From Microtetraspora sp. NBRC 16547 (lineage in GTDB: Bacteria > Actinomycetota > Actinomycetes > Streptosporangiales > Streptosporangiaceae): 64,000 nucleotides of DNA. Below are positions 40,999-49,457 of this stretch, piece by piece; within the stretch, counting starts at the first letter, position 1; each line of letters starts with the position of its first letter. The stretch spans positions 1 to 64,000 of the forward strand of contig NZ_BSSE01000005.1 of NCBI RefSeq assembly GCF_030268965.1, read 5' to 3'. The position numbers and the translations under genes are program-made. A model generated the notes under the pieces. That model was given only the letters and a program-made list of their open reading frames with translations, searched no databases and was not told where the DNA came from.

Positions 40999-41499
40999 GT
41001 GGCAGGTGACACAGGGCCCGGCAAGGGGTCCAGCAAGGGGTCTGGCGGGCCGAGGGTTCCGGCGCATCCCCTGGCCAGGAAGCCGGCCGGGAACCCGGCG
41101 CACAACCCGGCACGCGGCTCGGCACGGAGTTCGGCATGGAGTTCGGCACGGCCCGCGGCGGGCAGGGCGGCGAAGCGCCCGCTCCCGCCGGGCGAGCAGT
41201 TCTTCACGCCGGGCGCGACGGGGCTGCGGCGGGCGGTGGAGACCAGGAGCGCGACCGCGCTGGTGTTCCTCTTCCAGCTCCCGCGCTGGGTGATCCCGAT
41301 CGTCTTGGTCGTACTGATGCTGACCGGCGTGGTGGTCGCCGACTGGCGGGGCGGGCTCGCCGTGCTGCCCGTGCTGGCGTTCGTGCTGTGGCTGGCCTAC
41401 ATGTCCTGGCCGTCTCTGCGCGCCGGCGGGCGCCTCCTCCGGGTGGCGTTGGTCACGTTCCTCGTCCTGCTGGCGGCCAGCCGCTTCGGACTGTTCTGA
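40999..41499 (+). CDS. DUF6703-type membrane protein
   Basis: A 166-residue protein: a basic, Ala/Gly/Pro/Ser-rich disordered N-terminal half (1-75) with repeating NPAHNPARGSARSSAWSS, then PPGEQFFTPGATGLRRAVE and about three hydrophobic segments (PRWVIPIVLVVLMLTGVVV; LAVLPVLAFVLWLAYMSW; LVTFLVLLAASRFGLF). It matches an actinobacterial family of unknown function conserved beside glyS. Start GTG 40999. Confidence 0.75.
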   Translation: MAGDTGPGKGSSKGSGGPRVPAHPLARKPAGNPAHNPARGSARSSAWSSARPAAGRAAKRPLPPGEQFFTPGATGLRRAVETRSATALVFLFQLPRWVIPIVLVVLMLTGVVVADWRGGLAVLPVLAFVLWLAYMSWPSLRAGGRLLRVALVTFLVLLAASRFGLF

Positions 41500-41566
41500 T
41501 CAGACCTGTTCTCTGATTAGACCTGTTCTGATTCGGTCCACCCTGGTTCAGCGCACCATGTCGGTT

Positions 41567-41596
41567 TTGACAATGGTTTTCATTTTGCCGGATACT
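41567..41596 (+). promoter_or_regulatory. znuA promoter with overlapping Zur box
   Basis: TTGACA (41567-41572), 18-bp spacer, GATACT (41591-41596), then nine bases to the ATG, so the mRNA is probably leaderless. TGACAATGGTTTTCA (41568-41582) overlaps the -35 and differs at two positions from the actinobacterial Zur consensus TGAAAATGATTTTCA. Zinc-bound Zur should block polymerase here. Confidence 0.75.
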
Positions 41597-41605
41597 TGTG
41601 GCGTG

Positions 41606-42535
41606 ATGTCCCGTATGCGCTCCCTCGGCCTCGCCGGCACCCTGCTGATCGCCACGACCGCCACCGCCGCCTGCGGCGCGGGCAATGCCGCCACCGGCGA
41701 CGGCAAGCCCGCCGTGATGGCCGCCTTCTATCCCCTCCAGTGGATCTCACAGCAGGTGGGCGGGGCGGACGTCTCCGTCACCGGCCTCACCAAGCCGGGC
41801 ACCGAGCCGCACGACCTGGAGCTGACCGCGCGCCAGGTGGCCGACATCAAGGACTCGTCCCTCGTCGTCTACATCAAGGGCGTCCAGCCGGCCCTGGACG
41901 AGGCGGTGGACGGGCACGCGTCCGGCAAGGCGTTCGACGCCGCCGCCGCGGTGTCCACCATCCCCGCGACGGGGGATGACGAGGGCCACGGGGAGCAGGG
42001 GCACGCCGACCACGCCGACCCCACCTACGACCCGCACGTCTGGCTCGACCCGAGCCGCTTCGCCACCGTCGCAACGCAGCTCGGCGAACGGCTGGCCGGG
42101 GTCGACCCCGCCCATGCCGCCGCGTACAAGCAGCGCGCCGCCACGACGGCGTCCGCGCTGACCGCCCTGGACGGCGAGTACCGCAAGGGCCTGACGACGT
42201 GCGCCGGTCGCGCGATCGTGACCAGCCACTCCGCCTTCGGCTACCTGGCCGACCGGTACGGCCTCGAACAGATCTCCGTCAGCGGCATCGACCCGGAGAC
42301 CGAGCCCTCGCCCACGCGCCTCGCCGAGGTGGCCGATATCGCCAGGCAGAAGAATGTGACTACCATTTTCACCGAGGAGCTCGTCAGCCCGAAGGTGGCC
42401 GAGATCCTCGCCAAGGAGGTCGGCGCCAAAACGGCCGTGCTCAATCCGATCGAGAGCGCGCCCGGCGACGGAGACTACCTCTCCGAGGCACGCCGCAATC
42501 TCGAAACGCTGAGGACCGCGCTTGGGTGCTCCTGA
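41606..42535 (+). CDS. znuA: Zinc ABC transporter substrate-binding lipoprotein
   Basis: A 309-residue cluster A-I binding protein: lipobox TAAC in ATTATAACG-like context (TATAACGAGN), metal ligands His in KPGTEPHDLELT, His in DPHVWLDP, His in VTSHSAFGYLADRYG and a late Glu/Asp. A His/Asp/Glu-rich loop (DDEGHGEQGHADHADP) between the first two ligands marks zinc specificity. ATG 41606 lies just after the promoter. First gene of znuACB-zur. Confidence 0.95.
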   Translation: MSRMRSLGLAGTLLIATTATAACGAGNAATGDGKPAVMAAFYPLQWISQQVGGADVSVTGLTKPGTEPHDLELTARQVADIKDSSLVVYIKGVQPALDEAVDGHASGKAFDAAAAVSTIPATGDDEGHGEQGHADHADPTYDPHVWLDPSRFATVATQLGERLAGVDPAHAAAYKQRAATTASALTALDGEYRKGLTTCAGRAIVTSHSAFGYLADRYGLEQISVSGIDPETEPSPTRLAEVADIARQKNVTTIFTEELVSPKVAEILAKEVGAKTAVLNPIESAPGDGDYLSEARRNLETLRTALGCS

Positions 42536-42556
42536 TCCTGGAAGGGTGATCGCGCC

Positions 42557-43411
42557 ATGTCTGCCGCGTTCACGATGACCGGCGGCGAGGTCGCCCTCGA
42601 CGGCCGGCCCATCCTGCGCGGCGTCGACCTGTCCGTCGAGGACGGGGAGTTCGTCGTCGTGCTGGGCGCCAACGGCTCCGGCAAGTCCACGCTCGTCCGC
42701 GCCCTTCTCGGGCTCGTCCCGCTGGCGGGCGGCTCCGTCATGCTGTACGGCAGGCCGCCCGCGAGGTTCCGCGACTGGAAGCGGATCGGATACGTGCCGC
42801 AGCGGCTGTCCGTCGGCGGCGGGGTGCCCGCCACGGTCCGCGAGGTGGTCTCGTCCGGCCGGATCGCCCGGCAGAGCCGCTTCCGGCGGACCAGCGCGGC
42901 CGACCGGCAGGCCGTCGCCGCCGCCCTCGACGCCGTGGGGCTCGCCGACCGGGCCGCCGACCCCGTGCAGGCACTCTCCGGAGGTCAACAGCAGCGGGTG
43001 CTCATCGCCCGCGCGCTGGCCGGCGAGCCGGACGCCTTCGTGATGGACGAGCCGACGGCCGGCGTCGACGCCGCGAGCCAGCGCCTCCTCGCCGGCACCC
43101 TCGCCGAGCTGAGGGAACGCGGCAAGACGGTGATCCTGGTCGCACACGAACTCGGCCCGCTCGAACCTCTGATCACCCGCGCGATCGTCCTCCGCGAGGG
43201 TCGTGTCGCGTACGACGGCGTGCCTCCGGCCGCCACCGAGGCCGGGGTCGGGCACGGCGTCGGGCACGGCGTCGGGCACGGCGTCGGCGCGTCCGGGCAC
43301 GAGCACGTCCACCCCCACGCCCACACGCACACCGGCCCGCTGAGCGGCTGGCCGGACGTCATCGGATCCCGGTCCTCGGTCGGCGAGGCCAGTGCGGCAG
43401 GCGAGGCATGA
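42557..43411 (+). CDS. znuC: Zinc ABC transporter ATP-binding protein
   Basis: A 284-residue ABC ATPase: Walker A GANGSGKST, Q-loop YVPQRLS, signature LSGGQQQRV, Walker B VMDEPTAGVD and switch His in VAHEL. The C-terminus is extended by about 50 residues with a tandem GVGH repeat (12-bp unit GTCGGGCACGGC from 43247) and HEHVHPHAHTHTG, a likely zinc-binding tail. The stop overlaps the permease start. Confidence 0.95.
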   Translation: MSAAFTMTGGEVALDGRPILRGVDLSVEDGEFVVVLGANGSGKSTLVRALLGLVPLAGGSVMLYGRPPARFRDWKRIGYVPQRLSVGGGVPATVREVVSSGRIARQSRFRRTSAADRQAVAAALDAVGLADRAADPVQALSGGQQQRVLIARALAGEPDAFVMDEPTAGVDAASQRLLAGTLAELRERGKTVILVAHELGPLEPLITRAIVLREGRVAYDGVPPAATEAGVGHGVGHGVGHGVGASGHEHVHPHAHTHTGPLSGWPDVIGSRSSVGEASAAGEA

Positions 43412-44241
43412 GCGGCATCTTCACGTACGACTTCATGGTCCTGGGACTGATCGCGGCGGTGTTCGTCGGCCTCGCCGCCCCCGTCGTCGGCACGTTCATC
43501 GTCCAGCGCCGCCTCGCGCTGCTGGGCGACGGCGTCGGGCACGTCGCGCTGACCGGCGTCGCGCTGGGGTTCCTGACCGGCACCTCTCCCGTGCTGACCG
43601 CCGTCATCGTGGCCACGCTGGGCGCCATCGCCATCGAGCTGGTGCGGGCCCGCGGCCGGACCAGCGGCGACGTGGCCCTGGCCCTGCTGTTCTACGGCGG
43701 GATCGCGGGCGGCGTGCTCCTCATCTCCCTGTCGCCGGGCAAGAGCAACTCCACGCTGACGTCCTACCTGTTCGGCTCGATCTCGACCGTGGCCGTCGAG
43801 GACGTGTGGGTGATCGGCATCCTGGCCGCGGCCGTGCTCGCCGTCGTCGCGATCTTCGGACGGGAGCTGTTCGTACTCTGCCAGGACGAAGAGGTCGCCC
43901 GGGCGAGCGGGCTTCCGGTGCGCTTCCTCAGCCTGCTGATCGCGGTGACCGCGGCCCTCACGGTCGTCATCGCGATGCGCGTGGTGGGGCTGCTCCTGGT
44001 GAGCGCCCTGATGGTCGTCCCCGTGGCGACCAGCCAGCAGATCATGCGCAGCTTCCGCGGCACCATGGTCCTCGCCACGGCACTCGGCGTGGTCGCCACG
44101 GTCGGCGGCCTGACCTCGGCGTTCTACATCGACGTGCCTCCGGGATCGGCGATCGTGTTGATCGCGCTCGCCGGCTTTGTACTGTCCCTCGGGATAGGTA
44201 GATTCGTACGGCGAAGCCGTACCTGGGAGTCCACACCATGA
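43408..44241 (+). CDS. znuB: Zinc ABC transporter permease
   Basis: A 277-residue ABC-3 family permease with about eight membrane segments (FMVLGLIAAVFVGLAAPVVG; RRLALLGDGVGHVALTGVAL; ALMVVPVATSQQIMRSFRG). Overlaps znuC by four bases and zur by four bases. Confidence 0.95.
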   Translation: MSGIFTYDFMVLGLIAAVFVGLAAPVVGTFIVQRRLALLGDGVGHVALTGVALGFLTGTSPVLTAVIVATLGAIAIELVRARGRTSGDVALALLFYGGIAGGVLLISLSPGKSNSTLTSYLFGSISTVAVEDVWVIGILAAAVLAVVAIFGRELFVLCQDEEVARASGLPVRFLSLLIAVTAALTVVIAMRVVGLLLVSALMVVPVATSQQIMRSFRGTMVLATALGVVATVGGLTSAFYIDVPPGSAIVLIALAGFVLSLGIGRFVRRSRTWESTP

Positions 44242-44627
44242 GCAAGAGCAGCGACGCCGTTCACGCGATCCTCAGGCAGAGCGAGGGGTTCCGGAGCGCC
44301 CAGGACATCTTCACGAAAATGCGGGCGGACGGCGCCAAGATCGGTCTGACCACCGTCTACCGAGCGCTCCAGTCGCTCTCGGACGATGGCCGGGTGGACA
44401 TGCTGCGCACCGACGAGGGCGAGTCGGTCTACCGGGCCTGCGAGAGCGACATTCACCACCACCATCTCGTGTGCCGCCGCTGCGGGCGCACGGTGGAGGT
44501 GGACGGGCCCGCCGTCGAGCGCTGGGCCGAGGCCGTCGGCGCCGAGCACGGCTTCATCGAGGTGACCCACACCGTCGAGGTGTTCGGCACCTGCTCCGGC
44601 TGCGCGGCCGCCGCCGGGAGCCGCTGA
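44238..44627 (+). CDS. zur: Zinc uptake regulator (Fur family)
   Basis: A 129-residue Fur-family repressor: winged helix (SAQDIFTKMRADGAKIGLTT, VYRALQSLSDDG), metal site around SDIHHHHLVCRRCG, and structural zinc Cys pairs C-x2-C (CRRC and CSGC). Last gene of the operon it should repress, giving autoregulation through the Zur box at 41568-41582. Confidence 0.93.
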   Translation: MSKSSDAVHAILRQSEGFRSAQDIFTKMRADGAKIGLTTVYRALQSLSDDGRVDMLRTDEGESVYRACESDIHHHHLVCRRCGRTVEVDGPAVERWAEAVGAEHGFIEVTHTVEVFGTCSGCAAAAGSR

Positions 44628-44710
44628 CCGGTTCATGCCGATCTGCCCGCTCGGCCCGCGCCGGGCGCTCTCCGCGAGGTACGCTGCCCCCGCCGACGTA
44701 GGGAGATGCC

Positions 44711-45259
44711 GTGCCGTTCAGCCATGACATGGTGTACTCGCTGGCCACCGTGGTCGATCTGATCAACACCTCGCCCGCGGCGGGCGGCGGTGAGGGCCTG
44801 GAGAGCGTCGAGGACCTGCGCGCGTTCGTGCGGCGGCACGTGATCAGCGGCGTGGAGGATCTGGACGCCGACGACCTTTCCCAGGTGCGGGAGCTGCGCG
44901 ACGCCTTCCACGAGGTCTTCACCGCCCGCGAACGCGACACGGCCGTCTCCCTGCTCAACACGCTGCTCGGCCGTACCCGCATAACGCCGAGCCTCGCCGA
45001 ACACGACGGTTTCTCGCTGCACATCCACTACTTCGCCCCGGGGGCGTCGCTCGCCGAGCACCTGGCCGCCGACTGCGGGGTCGCGCTCGCCCACGTGCTG
45101 GTCGAGGACGAGCGTGAGCGGCTGCGCACCTGCGCCGCGCCCGACTGCTCCCACGTGTTCGTGGACGAGTCCCGCAACCGCTCCCGGGTCTACTGCGACA
45201 GCCGTACATGCGGCAACCGGATGCACGTCGCGGCCTACCGCGCCCGCCGCCGCGCCTAA
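44711..45259 (+). CDS. CGNR zinc-finger protein
   Basis: A 182-residue protein with the N-terminal stress-induced-type domain (LATVVDLINTSP) and the C-terminal CGNR zinc finger: Cys in LRTCAAPDCSHVFVD, then YCDSRTCGNRMHVAAYRARR. Such proteins are thought to be transcription regulators. GTG 44711 follows GGGAG. Not overlapping zur; about 80 bp gap. Confidence 0.9.
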   Translation: MPFSHDMVYSLATVVDLINTSPAAGGGEGLESVEDLRAFVRRHVISGVEDLDADDLSQVRELRDAFHEVFTARERDTAVSLLNTLLGRTRITPSLAEHDGFSLHIHYFAPGASLAEHLAADCGVALAHVLVEDERERLRTCAAPDCSHVFVDESRNRSRVYCDSRTCGNRMHVAAYRARRRA

Positions 45260-45313
45260 CTGTCTCCGGGCGATCTGCTGCAGCAGGTAGCCGCCCCGTC
45301 TCATGCAGCTGAT

Positions 45314-46082
45314 CTACCGCTCGGGGCCCAGGTAGGCAAGGACCGCCGCCAGGAGCCGCCGGTCCACGCGTGTCAGCGTGCCCACGCCTCTGGGGCCGCA
45401 CTCGATCCGGCCGAGCCCTCCGTGCACCGGCACCGTCAGCGTCGCCGGGCCCTCCTGCCTGCCGGCGACCACGCGGGTGCCGTCCGCCAGCGTCACGGCC
45501 GCCCATCTGGCCTCCAACGCGGTCCGCACGGCCACGGCCACCCGGCCGAGAGAACGCCAGCTGCGCGACGCCTCCCAGCAGGCTCACGGCCACGCCCCCG
45601 ACCATCCAGGCGTATTGCCGCCGCTCGACCCGCACGCTGCGCCGCCAGCGGAGTACGAGCCCGCAGAACCCGATCGCCGCCATGATCCACGTGGTGAACT
45701 GGCCGACGGCGGCCGACAGGACCGCGAACAGGGTGAGCGTCGACTCCGAGACCCGCAGCGGCCGGCCCGCGGCGTAGCCGCTCAGCACGAGCCCTACGGT
45801 GTGCAGGGCGATCGCGATACCGGAGATCCACGCGAACGCGCGCCAGCGGCGCGAGGGCAGCCGTCCTTCGGGGAAGAGCAGCGGGACGAAGATCCAGCCG
45901 TAGAAGACAGCGGTAACGGAGAAGAGCGGGGTGACCAGCCAGAGCGGCACCCCGCCCACGATCGACAGCCCCATGCCGGTCAGGCTCAGCCCCAGGAAGA
46001 GTACGCAGACCAGGAGCAGCCAGAACGGCGGCTCCCTTGGTGGCCCGTCGCGTGCTCGCCGCGATTGCCTAAGGGGCATCAT
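45314..46082 (-). pseudogene. Truncated, frameshifted sensor histidine kinase gene
   Basis: From ATG 46082 the frame encodes a membrane sensor start with four or more helices (LLLVCVLFLGLSLTGMGLSI; PLLFPEGRLPSRRWRAFAWI, the typical actinobacterial kinase motif). Near 45540 the sequence continues in another frame as VAVRTALEARWAAVTLADGT, then GRIECGPRGVGTLTRVDRRL, a GAF/PAS-like piece that ends at 45314 with LAAVLAYLGPER. The dimerisation and ATP-binding domains are missing. Both an internal deletion and a frameshift are needed to explain this. Confidence 0.72.
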
Positions 46083-46104
46083 CCCCATCAGAAGGAGCCT
46101 TGTC

Positions 46105-47454
46105 TTGATCACTTCGTCGAAGCCCGTCCGTTTTCTGGCGGCGGCCGCCGTGGCGGTGACGATGACGGCGGTCTGCGTGGGCCAGACCGCGCCCGTACAG
46201 GCCACGACCGCCGTCGTCGCCGCGCCCGAGATCCCCGACACGCCCGCGGGCAGGCAGTTGCGCTGGCTGCTCGACGCGGCCACTCGCCCGCCGATCCCGG
46301 AGAGCGAGCTCAAGGAGCACTTCGCCGCCGCGTTCCTCCAGAGCGTCCCCGCCGACCAGCTCAACCGGACCCTGACCGCTTTCAAGGGAATGCGGCTCCA
46401 GGAGCTCACCAGGTCGGAGAGCACCCTGCTGACCGCCACGGTCGAGGCGGCCGGCGCCCTGTTCGACCTGTCACTCTCGACGGACGGCGCCGGCCTCCTC
46501 AACGGACTGCTGCTCCGCCAGCACATCGCCCCCGCGCCCAAAGACTGGGCGGAGCTGGACCACCGGCTGAGCAGGCTCGCGCCGCAGGCGGGGTTCATCG
46601 CCGCGGAGGTGGCCAAGGACGGAACCTGCCGTCCCGTGCACACCGTCGCCCCCGACGCGGCGCGCCCGCTCGGCTCCATGTTCAAGCTCTACGTGCTGGG
46701 GACCGTGGCCGAGCGCGTCGCGAGCGGGGCGTTCGGGTGGGACACCCAGCTCACGATCACGCCGGAGCTGAAGAGCCTGGGGTCGGGCGAGCTGCAGAAC
46801 CGCCCGGACAACAGCAAGGTGTCGGTGCTGGAGGCCGCCAAGCTGATGATCTCCATCAGTGACAACACCGCCACCGACCTGCTCATCCACAAGGTTGGCC
46901 GCAAGAACGTCGAGCGTACGGCGCGGGCCTGGGGAGCCCGTGACAAGCGCGACACGCCCTTCCTCACCACGCGGGAGATGTTCGTGCTCAAGGGGGCCGA
47001 CTATCCGCGGCACGCCAAGAAGTACCTGTCACTGGGAACGGCCGGGCGACGGACGTACCTGGACAGGGTGGTCGCCAAAGTGCCGCTGTCCCGCATCGCC
47101 GCGTGGACCGCACCACGTGAGCTGGACACGATCGAATGGTACGCCTCCCCCGCCCAGGTGTGCCAGGCCTTCGCCCGGCTGTCGAAGCTGACCGACAAGC
47201 GCGTCGGCGAGGCCCTGTCGATCAACGACGCGGGGCTCGCGCTGGACAAGGCACAGTGGCCGTCCGTCTGGTTCAAGGGCGGGTCGGAGCCCGGGGTGAG
47301 CGACCTGGGCCATCTCGCCAGGACGGCGGACGGGCGGTCGTTCGTGGTGACGACCCTGGCGGTCAATCCGACCACCTCGTTCAACGACGGGCGGACGATC
47401 TCGGAGCAGCTGGGGCTGACCCGTGGCGCGTTCACGCTGGTCAAAGGGTCCTGA
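46105..47454 (+). CDS. LpqF/Orf12-type serine hydrolase (class A beta-lactamase fold)
   Basis: A 449-residue exported protein starting at TTG 46105, seven bases after AAGGAG; the longer frame has no ribosome site. Signal peptide (about 1-33), an N-terminal domain like that of clavulanate-cluster ORF12 (AGRQLRWLLDAATRPPIPES), and a beta-lactamase-like domain with Ser191-x-x-Lys194 (GSMFKLYV), SDN 252-254 (ISDNTATD) and KGG (WFKGGSEPG). No general-base Glu166-type loop is evident, so it may be an esterase or peptidase rather than a drug-hydrolysing enzyme. Confidence 0.85.
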   Translation: MITSSKPVRFLAAAAVAVTMTAVCVGQTAPVQATTAVVAAPEIPDTPAGRQLRWLLDAATRPPIPESELKEHFAAAFLQSVPADQLNRTLTAFKGMRLQELTRSESTLLTATVEAAGALFDLSLSTDGAGLLNGLLLRQHIAPAPKDWAELDHRLSRLAPQAGFIAAEVAKDGTCRPVHTVAPDAARPLGSMFKLYVLGTVAERVASGAFGWDTQLTITPELKSLGSGELQNRPDNSKVSVLEAAKLMISISDNTATDLLIHKVGRKNVERTARAWGARDKRDTPFLTTREMFVLKGADYPRHAKKYLSLGTAGRRTYLDRVVAKVPLSRIAAWTAPRELDTIEWYASPAQVCQAFARLSKLTDKRVGEALSINDAGLALDKAQWPSVWFKGGSEPGVSDLGHLARTADGRSFVVTTLAVNPTTSFNDGRTISEQLGLTRGAFTLVKGS

Positions 47455-47557
47455 ACGCCCGCCAGGCTGAGGAGGGCCTGGAGGTGCCGTCCGACACCGT
47501 GTGCCCACCAACGGCGGCCTGGAGCGGCGCGACCCGATCGCGGTCGTGGCCGGCCGG

Positions 47558-48328
47558 TCAGACCCGGTTGGGGACGGCTCCGCCGTACCTTCTGTCGCGC
47601 TTGGCGTACGTCTCGCAGGCCTGCCAGAGGTCACGGCGGTCGAAGTCGGGCCAGAGCTGGTTGAGGAAGACCATCTCGGCGTACGCGGCCTGCCAGATGA
47701 GGAAGTTGGACGTGCGCTGCTCGCCCGAGGAGCGGACGAACAGGTCCACGTCCGGGATCTCGGGCTCGTCGAGATAGCGGGCGAAGGTCTTCTCCGACAC
47801 CTTGTCCGGCTTCACCCGGCCGGACGCGATGTCCTGGGCAAGCTTGACCGCCGCGTCCACGATCTCGGCGCGACCGCCGTAGTTGACGCAGAACTGCAGC
47901 GTCATCGTCGTGTTGTGCCTGGTCATCTCCTCGGCGTCCTGGAGCTCGGTGATGACGCTCTTCCACAGCCGCCCGGGACGGCCGGCCCAGCGGACCCGCA
48001 CCCCCATCGCGTGGAGCTGGTCGCGGCGGCGGCGGATCACGTCACGGTTGAAGCCCATGAGGAAGCGCACCTCCTCGGGCGAGCGCTTCCAGTTCTCCGT
48101 GGAGAAGGCGTACGCCGACAGGTAGGGGATGCCGAGCTCGATCGCGCCCTCGATGACGTCGAAGAGCGACGCCTCGCCCATCTTGTGGCCCTCGGTCCTG
48201 GGCAGGCCGCGCGCCTTTGCCCAGCGGCCGTTGCCGTCCATGACGATCGCGACGTGGCGCGGCACGAGGTCGCGCGGGATCGGGGGCGGAGTCGCGCCCG
48301 AGGGATGCGGAGTCGGAGGACGAACCAT
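47558..48328 (-). CDS. uppS: Isoprenyl (undecaprenyl/decaprenyl) diphosphate synthase
   Basis: A 256-residue cis-prenyltransferase: [20 protein letters not shown] with the catalytic Asp, [15 protein letters not shown], and the C-terminal [19 protein letters not shown], which binds diphosphate. It makes the C50/C55 lipid carrier for peptidoglycan. Start ATG 48328; a GTG two codons upstream is possible and no clear ribosome site is seen. recO lies upstream on the same strand with a 31-bp gap, as in mycobacteria. Confidence 0.95.
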   Translation of the reverse strand: MVRPPTPHPSGATPPPIPRDLVPRHVAIVMDGNGRWAKARGLPRTEGHKMGEASLFDVIEGAIELGIPYLSAYAFSTENWKRSPEEVRFLMGFNRDVIRRRRDQLHAMGVRVRWAGRPGRLWKSVITELQDAEEMTRHNTTMTLQFCVNYGGRAEIVDAAVKLAQDIASGRVKPDKVSEKTFARYLDEPEIPDVDLFVRSSGEQRTSNFLIWQAAYAEMVFLNQLWPDFDRRDLWQACETYAKRDRRYGGAVPNRV

Positions 48329-48359
48329 GACCACGAGCGTATTGCGTGCGGCAGGGTCC

Positions 48360-49226
48360 TCAGGCGCGGAAAATGTGCGGGTCCTGTGCGGGTTCGGGGC
48401 CGAACCCCCGCACCGGTCCACGCGCCGGCTCCCATGCCGGCCCGCGCACCGGCTCACCCGACGGCGCCCATGGGGATTCCCGGGCGGGTTCCCGCGCCGG
48501 CTCGCGCTCGACGTGACGCAGCGAGCGGATCCCGTGCTCCAGATGCCACTGGAGGTAGGCCGCCACGAGGCCGCTGCACTCGGTTCGGTGCCGCGGCTCC
48601 GAGGCGTCCGCCAGGGGCCAGTCGCCGCGCAGCAACGCGATCATCAGCGCGATCGTCTCCGCCGCGGGCACCGTCGCGCCCGTGGGCCGGCAGGCGCCGC
48701 ACACGACGCCGCCGGCGGCGATCGCGAACGCGCGTACGGCCTCGGCCCCGCAACGGGCGCACTCGGACAGGGCCGGGGCGTATCCGGCCACCGCGAGCGA
48801 GCGAAGGAAGAACGCGTCGAGCACCAGCCGGGCCTCGTGCTCGCCCTCGACGAGGGTGCGCAGTCCCCCGACCAGCAGCAGGAACTGGCGCAGGGCCGGC
48901 TCCTTCTCCCCCAGGGTCAGCCGGTCGACGGTCTCCAGCATGGCGGTCCCGGCGGTGTATCGCGGGTAGTCGCTGACCAGCGCCTCGCCGTACGGCCGGA
49001 TGGTCTCGACCTGGGTGATCATGTCGAGCGACCGGCCGACGTGGAGCTGGAGATCGATGTGGGTGAACGGCTCCAGCCGCGCGCCGAACCGCGAGGTGGT
49101 CTTGCGCACGCCCTTCGCCACGCCGCGCACCTTTCCGGTGCGCTTGGTGAGGACCGTGATGATGCGGTCGGCCTCACCCAGTTTCTGGGTGCGCAACACG
49201 ACGCCCTCGTCCCGGTACAGACTCAC
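48360..49226 (-). CDS. recO: DNA repair protein RecO
   Basis: A 288-residue RecO: N-terminal OB fold ([19 protein letters not shown]), helical middle and a C4 zinc finger (CARCG, then CGACRP). It loads RecA onto gaps with RecR. A tail of about 45 residues with EPAR/EPVRGP-like repeats extends the usual protein (about 245 residues); it looks disordered. GTG start 49226. Confidence 0.95.
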   Translation of the reverse strand: MSLYRDEGVVLRTQKLGEADRIITVLTKRTGKVRGVAKGVRKTTSRFGARLEPFTHIDLQLHVGRSLDMITQVETIRPYGEALVSDYPRYTAGTAMLETVDRLTLGEKEPALRQFLLLVGGLRTLVEGEHEARLVLDAFFLRSLAVAGYAPALSECARCGAEAVRAFAIAAGGVVCGACRPTGATVPAAETIALMIALLRGDWPLADASEPRHRTECSGLVAAYLQWHLEHGIRSLRHVEREPAREPARESPWAPSGEPVRGPAWEPARGPVRGFGPEPAQDPHIFRA

Positions 49227-49370
49227 CAGCCCATCGTATGACCTCCCGCTGACTCCCCCCTGAGATCACAAACGGTGAAATTTCGGTAAGGATGCGGACT
49301 CGGCGCTGACCGCACATCGCCGTCAAGCAGGACATTTCGGAACGGTCCCAGGAGCCTAGATGCACCGACT

Positions 49371-49384
49371 TGACCGAAAGGTCA
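49371..49384. promoter_or_regulatory. Inverted repeat upstream of CDP-alcohol phosphatidyltransferase gene
   Basis: TGACC-GAAA-GGTCA, perfect 5-bp arms, about 75 bp before the gene start. It could be an operator; evidence is only the symmetry. Confidence 0.35.
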
Positions 49385-49457
49385 CTAAGCTTTGCCCTCT
49401 GGCGGACTTCCCCGCGCCTCCCATAAAGGCCCTGCCCCCGCTGTTTGAAAGGGTGCC

